Part shown: piece after piece, positions 6,631 through 11,041 of the stretch
Numbering within the stretch: the stretch's first letter is position 1
How the letters are laid out: the number at the start of each line of letters is the position of its first letter
Assembly: GCA_030668065.1 (NCBI GenBank)
Contig: DAOUUS010000030.1
Coordinates: 1-11,041 of the forward strand
Length of the DNA: 11,041 nucleotides
Source: Candidatus Methanophagales archaeon
GTDB taxonomy: Archaea; Halobacteriota; Syntropharchaeia; Alkanophagales; Methanospirareceae
Direction of reading: 5' to 3'
Notes under the pieces: generated by a model
Told to the model about the DNA's origin: nothing
What the model saw: the letters and a program-made list of their open reading frames with translations, nothing else
Database searches by the model: none
Translations under genes and position numbers: made by a program

Positions 6631-7908
6631 ATGGCACAAAGAGGTATAAGAGAATATGATGCCAAGAATATTCTGGCTAAGCATATGAAAAAGTTATCGA
6701 AAGGAACGGTTAAGTATCGTGGCAAAGTCGCTCTGGTCACGCCAGATACGAGTATTGCAGCCGTAGCTAAAAAGAAGCATTGGGTGAAGACAAATAAACT
6801 GACGGTAAAGCCCGATCAACTATTTGGGAAGAGGGGCAAGCACGGGCTATTACTGGTGAATGTTACCTATGATGAGGCAAAGGACTGGTTAGACGAGAAG
6901 ATGAACAGCATCGTGGAAGTGGGCAAAGTCAAAGGAAAACTAACGCACTTCCTCGTTCAGCCATACGTAGAGCTAGATAAAGAGTTTTACCTAGCATTTA
7001 CAGGTTATCAGGATGGTGATTATATCCATTTCTCGTCAGAGGGCGGCGTGGACATAGAGACAAACTGGGACAAGGTCACAACCATCAATGTACCCATAGA
7101 TGCAAAGATAGAGGATATTGACCTTACGCCCATTCTGGATAGTGTGAGCAGTGAGGATAAGAAAGGCCTTAAAGACCTTGTAACAGCTTTATACCTGTTT
7201 TATCGCAAACTGCAATTCGGGTTTTTGGAGTTCAATCCATTCACATATAGGGATGGCGAGTTCTTCCCGATAGATACAGTGGCACGACTGGATGATACCG
7301 CACAGTACCTATGTCACGAGAAGTGGGGCGACATTGAGTTCCCAGCACCTTTTGGTCGTGAATTAAGGTCGGAGGAACAGTACATAGATGATTTGGACGA
7401 GAAAAGCGGGTCATCACTGAAACTCACAGTACTGAATCCACATGGTAAAGTGTGGACCATGGTGGCGGGTGGTGGAGCAAGCGTGATATACGCAGATACC
7501 GTGGTGGACCTTGGGTTCGGAGATGAGCTGGCAACCTACGGCGAGTATAGTGGCAATCCGACCACAGAGGAGACCTATGACTATGCAAAGACTCTGCTAG
7601 ATTTGATGACCCGGGAAAAAGTAGAGGGCGGCAAAGTACTCCTAATAGGTGGTGGAATAGCGAACTTCACGGATGTGGCACTGACTTTTGACGGTATAAT
7701 AACGGCGCTTGAGGAATATGCAGACAAGATAAAAGAGCATGATATAAAGATATATATACGCCGCGGTGGGCCAAACTACGAGGCCGGCCTGGCAAAGATT
7801 CGCGAGGCGGGTAAAATATTGGACCTGGATATGGAGGTACATGGGCCTGACATGCACATGACAAAGGTGGTTAGTATTGCACTGAATAATCTAGATGGAG
7901 GTAATTGA
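6631..7908 (+). CDS. aclB: ATP-citrate lyase, small (beta) subunit with ATP-grasp domain
   Basis: ATP-citrate lyase converts citrate, ATP and CoA to acetyl-CoA, oxaloacetate, ADP and phosphate. This subunit supplies the ATP-grasp part and the citrate-binding domain. The 425 residues follow the N-terminal third of animal ACLY and plant ACLA almost from end to end. VTPDT is at 36-40, the ATP-grasp VKPDQL...KRGKHGLL at 59-74, EGGVD near 137-141, and the metal-binding LEFNPF at 199-204. KWGDIEFPAPFGRE (231-244) and the TMVAGGGASVIY stretch (276-287) are diagnostic for this enzyme as opposed to succinyl-CoA synthetase. GGGIANFT (340-347) and IRRGGPNY (376-383) match the citrate-binding loops. The length equals that of the plant small subunit and is a little over the Chlorobium one as I recall it. 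The stop is 1 base before the ATG of the large subunit, indicating coupled translation. Assignment is firm; direction in the cell is not shown. Confidence 0.95.
   Translation: MAQRGIREYDAKNILAKHMKKLSKGTVKYRGKVALVTPDTSIAAVAKKKHWVKTNKLTVKPDQLFGKRGKHGLLLVNVTYDEAKDWLDEKMNSIVEVGKVKGKLTHFLVQPYVELDKEFYLAFTGYQDGDYIHFSSEGGVDIETNWDKVTTINVPIDAKIEDIDLTPILDSVSSEDKKGLKDLVTALYLFYRKLQFGFLEFNPFTYRDGEFFPIDTVARLDDTAQYLCHEKWGDIEFPAPFGRELRSEEQYIDDLDEKSGSSLKLTVLNPHGKVWTMVAGGGASVIYADTVVDLGFGDELATYGEYSGNPTTEETYDYAKTLLDLMTREKVEGGKVLLIGGGIANFTDVALTFDGIITALEEYADKIKEHDIKIYIRRGGPNYEAGLAKIREAGKILDLDMEVHGPDMHMTKVVSIALNNLDGGN
7897..7902 (+). promoter_or_regulatory. Shine-Dalgarno of aclA, lying inside the end of aclB
   Basis: GGAGGT ends 7 bases before the ATG at 7910 and is embedded in the last codons of aclB. 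It shows that 7910 is the start, and not the in-frame ATG at 7895, which overlaps this site. The arrangement suggests coupled production of the two subunits. Confidence 0.8.
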
Positions 7909-7909
7909 A

Positions 7910-9784
7910 ATGGCAAAACCAGATTATGTATTGTTTGATAGGGACACGACATCCATTATATTCGGGAACCAGCAAGCGGCGGTTCAGAGGATGCTGCACT
8001 TTGGCTATTTAGCTGGGAGAGATAAACCTTCAGTGGCTGCAATTGTGAATCCCAGCGGTGGGCGTAAAGGGCTTATGAAAGTGTTCTATGGCAGGGACGA
8101 GATATTGCTGCCCATGTACAATAAGCTCAGTACCGCAGTGAAAAACCATCCGGATGCCGATGTGGTAATCAACTTCGCATCCTTCAGGTCGGCGTACAAA
8201 GTTTCTGTTGAGGCTTTAAACTACCCCACGATTAAGACTGTGGTAATCATTGCAGAGGGTATACCAGAACGACAGACACGGGAACTCATCGCTTTAAGGA
8301 AGAAACTGGGTAAGTGGATCATCGGTCCTGCCACGGTAGGAGGCTTTGTGGCGGGCGGCTTCAAAGTAGGCAATGCCGGCGGTGCTTTGTCCAACCTCTT
8401 GATGTCAAAACTGTACAGGAGAGGCAGCGTGGGGTTCGTGTCGAAGTCCGGAGGTATGCTGAATGAGATGGCGAATATGATTTCCCTGAATTCGGACGGT
8501 GTGTATGAGGGAATAGCCATAGGCGGCGATAAATATCCGGGTTCCACCCTTCTTGAGCACTTGCAGCGATACGAGGCGAATCCAGACATAAAGATGATGG
8601 TAGTTCTTGGTGAAATTGGCGGTGACGATGAGTATGAGATAGTAGATGCACTAAAGGACGGCCAGATAAAGAAGCCGGTGATAGCATGGGTTACGGGTAC
8701 ATGCGCAAAGGTGTTTCCCAGCGAGGTGCAGTTCGGACATGCCGGAGCAATGGCACGGGGTGAGACTGAGACGGCGGACGCGAAGAATACGGCACTCAAA
8801 GATGCAGGCGCATACGTTCCGGGCTCATACGATGATCTCGATGAACTTATACGAGAGGTATATGAGGACCTGAAGGTAAATGGAATCATAGCAGAAAAGG
8901 AGGAGGAGGCGCCGCGAGAAGTACCTGTGGATTATGACCCGGGGACCATGCGAAAGTCATCCAATATTATTAGCACAATCTCAGACGATAGGGGTGATGA
9001 GCTTATGTATGCGGGCATACCAATAAGTGACGTTATCCGAGATGGCTACAGCGTAGGAGACGTTATCTCATTGCTGTGGTTTAAGAAACGTTTGCCAAAG
9101 TATGTTACAGAGTTTTTGGAACTCGCACTCAGGATAACAGCAGATCACGGCCCATGTGTAAGTGGTGCACACAATGCTATTGTGACTGCCATGGCGGGCA
9201 AGGACTTAACGGCATCAGTAGCGGCGGGTGTATTGACAATAGGGCCGAGATTTGGCGGTGCAATAGATGATGCTGCTAAATACTTCAAGGATGCTCTGGA
9301 TAGAGGGCTCACACCGAGGCAGTTTGTGGACGAGATGAAAGCCAAGAACATAAATATACCGGGAATTGGGCACAGGATAAAGAGCGTGCATAACCCGGAC
9401 ATGCGTGTGAATCTACTAGAAGAATGGGCTTTCGCTAATCTACCAAAGCATAAGCTGCTGGATTTTGCTCTTGAAGTGGAGAGGATAACAACAGCCAAGA
9501 AGAACAATCTCATATTTAATGTGGATGGGTGTGTCGGTATCCTGTTCGTGGATATTCTGCACTCTACGGAGATATATACAGAGGACGAGATAGACGAGAT
9601 CATAAATATCGGCACACTCAATGGTATTTTTGTATTAGGCCGGACAATCGGTATGATCGGGCACTACCTGGACCAGAAACGCTTGCATTCGCGATTATAC
9701 CGGCATCCCTGGGATGATGTCCTATATATGCTACCCAGCGAGACAGAGGCTTTGGAATATGCAGAAACAAAAAAGAAGAGGTAA
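7910..9784 (+). CDS. aclA: ATP-citrate lyase, large (alpha) subunit
   Basis: This subunit carries the phosphorylated histidine, the CoA-binding region and the citryl-CoA lyase domain. The 624 residues follow the C-terminal two thirds of animal ACLY and plant ACLB throughout. The N-terminal CoA-binding part contains INFASFRSAY, IIAEGIPE and IIGPATVGG. The catalytic histidine is at about residue 277 in SEVQFGHAGA. A short acidic linker with a Glu run (about 330-336) leads to the citrate-synthase-like domain. That domain shows ITADHGPCVSGAHN (about 410-423), GIGHRIKSVHNPDMR (about 486-500) and NVDG near 538; these correspond to human His900, His975 and Asp1026. The end, GHYLDQKRL...LYRHPWDD, is also characteristic. 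Every catalytic element I know of is present, so the enzyme looks functional. It follows aclB by one base and precedes isocitrate dehydrogenase by 8. No other citrate synthase is visible, so this domain may be the operon's only citrate-forming or citrate-splitting activity. Confidence 0.95.
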   Translation: MAKPDYVLFDRDTTSIIFGNQQAAVQRMLHFGYLAGRDKPSVAAIVNPSGGRKGLMKVFYGRDEILLPMYNKLSTAVKNHPDADVVINFASFRSAYKVSVEALNYPTIKTVVIIAEGIPERQTRELIALRKKLGKWIIGPATVGGFVAGGFKVGNAGGALSNLLMSKLYRRGSVGFVSKSGGMLNEMANMISLNSDGVYEGIAIGGDKYPGSTLLEHLQRYEANPDIKMMVVLGEIGGDDEYEIVDALKDGQIKKPVIAWVTGTCAKVFPSEVQFGHAGAMARGETETADAKNTALKDAGAYVPGSYDDLDELIREVYEDLKVNGIIAEKEEEAPREVPVDYDPGTMRKSSNIISTISDDRGDELMYAGIPISDVIRDGYSVGDVISLLWFKKRLPKYVTEFLELALRITADHGPCVSGAHNAIVTAMAGKDLTASVAAGVLTIGPRFGGAIDDAAKYFKDALDRGLTPRQFVDEMKAKNINIPGIGHRIKSVHNPDMRVNLLEEWAFANLPKHKLLDFALEVERITTAKKNNLIFNVDGCVGILFVDILHSTEIYTEDEIDEIINIGTLNGIFVLGRTIGMIGHYLDQKRLHSRLYRHPWDDVLYMLPSETEALEYAETKKKR

Positions 9785-9792
9785 ACAAAAAG

Positions 9793-11004
9793 ATGACAGA
9801 TAAGATTCAGATGAAAACTCCGTTGGTGGAGATGGACGGAGACGAGATGACAAGGGTAATGTGGGGTATGGTAAAGGAAAAGCTTCTGTTACCTTATATA
9901 GACCTCAAAACCGAGTACTACGATCTTGCACTTGAAAAGCGGGATGAGACTGATGACCAGATAACCATAGATGCGGCAGAGGCGATAAAGAGGTATAAAG
10001 TGGGTGTTAAGTGCGCCACAATAACGCCAAACGCGGCACGGGTTACGGAATACAACCTGAAAGAGCAATGGAAGAGCCCAAATGGTACAATCCGAGCTTT
10101 ATTAGATGGTACTATCTTCAGAACGCCCATAATGGTTACGAACATACAACCAGCGGTAAAGAACTGGCAAAAACCGATAATATTGGGTAGGCACGCCTAC
10201 GGTGATGTTTACAAGAACGTCGAGTACCGGATTGATAGTACAGGTAAGGCGGAGATTGTGGTCACGAATGAGAATGGTGATGACGTTAGGCAGACGATAC
10301 ATGAGTTCAAAGGACCGGGAGTAATACAGGGCATACATAACCTTGACGCTTCAATAACTAGCTTTGCTGACGCTTGTTTCGCTTATGCGCTTGACCAGAA
10401 GGTGGATTTGTGGTTCGCTACGAAGGACACTATATCTAAGACGTACGACAATAATTTCAGGGAGATATTCGAGAAGGTTTATGAAACGAAGTACAAGGAT
10501 AAGTTTGAGGCTGCTGGGATTACCTATTTCTATACGCTCATAGATGATGCAGTAGCAAGGATAATGCGGTCTGAAGGTGGACTGCTCTGGGCGTTGAAGA
10601 ACTACGATGGCGATGTGATGTCAGATATGCTTGCGGCTGCATTTGGTAGTTTAGCTATGATGACTTCGGTGTTAGTGTCGCCACACGGTTACTTTGAGTA
10701 TGAAGCGGCTCATGGTACGGTGCAGAAACACTATTACAAGCATCTTAAAGGTGAGAAGACGTCTACGAATTCGGTCGCACTCATATTTGCATGGAGTGGT
10801 GCGCTCCGGAAGCGTGGTGAGCTTGACAACACGCCGGAGCTTGGCGTGTTTGCGGATAAGTTGGATGCGGCTGCTTTAAAGACAATAGAAGATGGTATAA
10901 TGACTGGCGACTTGGCGAAACTGGCGGAGCCGGCTGCGAAGGAGGTAGTGAACACGGAAGAGTTTTTGGATGAGGTGGCAGCGCGGTTGGAGGAAAAACG
11001 GTAG
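9793..11004 (+). CDS. icd: Isocitrate dehydrogenase, NADP-type, homodimeric eukaryote-like class
   Basis: The enzyme interconverts isocitrate and 2-oxoglutarate + CO2 with NADP(H). The 403 residues match the class that includes human IDH1 and not the E. coli type. The substrate loop SPNGTIR (about 94-100) and the catalytic GRHAYGD (human Arg132 region) are present, as are WFATKDT (Lys212 region), LIDDAVARIM (Asp252) and NYDGD (Asp275). At the sites contacting the 2'-phosphate of NADP in IDH1 (Gln257, Lys260, Arg314, His315), this protein has Arg, Arg, Lys and His, so positive charge is kept and NADP use is the likely state. GEKTSTN and FAWSGALRKRGELDN follow. The Shine-Dalgarno GAGGT (9778-9782) overlaps the end of aclA. 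The gene completes a module linking 2-oxoglutarate to citrate; in a reductive cycle it would run as a carboxylase. Confidence 0.94.
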   Translation: MTDKIQMKTPLVEMDGDEMTRVMWGMVKEKLLLPYIDLKTEYYDLALEKRDETDDQITIDAAEAIKRYKVGVKCATITPNAARVTEYNLKEQWKSPNGTIRALLDGTIFRTPIMVTNIQPAVKNWQKPIILGRHAYGDVYKNVEYRIDSTGKAEIVVTNENGDDVRQTIHEFKGPGVIQGIHNLDASITSFADACFAYALDQKVDLWFATKDTISKTYDNNFREIFEKVYETKYKDKFEAAGITYFYTLIDDAVARIMRSEGGLLWALKNYDGDVMSDMLAAAFGSLAMMTSVLVSPHGYFEYEAAHGTVQKHYYKHLKGEKTSTNSVALIFAWSGALRKRGELDNTPELGVFADKLDAAALKTIEDGIMTGDLAKLAEPAAKEVVNTEEFLDEVAARLEEKR

Positions 11005-11013
11005 GATATCCGT

Positions 11014-11041
11014 ATGAAAAAGAGTTTGGGCAAGATAAAGA
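11014..11041 (+). CDS. Start of a possible further operon gene, cut by window edge
   Basis: Ten bases after the isocitrate dehydrogenase stop there is an ATG with AGGAT (11003-11007) 6 bases before it. The frame reads MKKSLGKIK and then leaves the window. Spacing and orientation fit a fifth operon member, but nine residues allow no identification and the start could be chance. Confidence 0.4.

Noticed and set aside
8221..8889. 222-codon minus-strand open frame inside aclA, and other long antisense frames in acn, aclA and icd
   Set aside because: They are antisense to strongly conserved enzymes, are Ser/Pro-rich as expected for mirror frames, and have no ribosome-binding sites.
6631..9784. 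Succinyl-CoA synthetase (SucC/SucD) or the separate citryl-CoA synthetase/lyase system as alternative identities
   Set aside because: The lengths, the KWGDIEFPAPFGRE segment, and the fusion of the CoA-ligase alpha part to a citrate-synthase-like domain with ADHGPCVSGAHN and GIGHR are specific to ATP-citrate lyase.
1..11041. CRISPR array, insertion sequence, prophage or defence island
   Set aside because: No regularly spaced repeats, transposase motifs, integrase or toxin-antitoxin genes are visible; every recognisable gene is metabolic, translational or signalling.

Overview
The window reads as archaeal chromosome. Three genes are archaeal markers: a pantoate kinase of the archaeal CoA pathway, a radical-SAM protein of the tetraether-lipid synthase (Tes) family, and a diadenylate cyclase of the archaeal DacZ kind. 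Gene starts sit behind TATA-like boxes at archaeal spacing, and several have strong Shine-Dalgarno sequences. Base composition is moderate. A euryarchaeal lineage related to methanogens or ANME-1/Syntrophoarchaeum-type organisms is my best guess, but the lineage rests on gene content only and is uncertain.

Left part (1-2620): a pantoate kinase leaves the window on the minus strand. It is divergent from a small diadenylate cyclase, and the two share one self-complementary TATA box in a gap of about 63 bases. The cyclase converges on gatA (minus strand), with only 26 AT-rich bases between their stop codons.

Middle (2621-4671): a 447-base gene-free stretch separates gatA from the divergently transcribed Tes-family gene. 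A second, 107-base gap holds a TATA box, a small palindrome and the ribosome-binding site of the next gene.

Right part (4672-11041): a compact plus-strand operon encodes aconitase, ATP-citrate lyase small subunit, ATP-citrate lyase large subunit and NADP-type isocitrate dehydrogenase, with gaps of 24, 1 and 8 bases. The start of a further gene lies at the right edge. Together these enzymes connect 2-oxoglutarate + CO2, isocitrate, citrate, and acetyl-CoA + oxaloacetate. This is the citrate-cleaving half of the reductive TCA cycle, or, run the other way, a route from acetyl-CoA and oxaloacetate to 2-oxoglutarate and glutamate. No separate citrate synthase lies in the window. Split ATP-citrate lyase is best known from Chlorobi, Aquificales and plants, so an intact copy in an archaeal operon is the most notable feature here.

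I saw no tRNA, rRNA, CRISPR array, insertion sequence or prophage gene.
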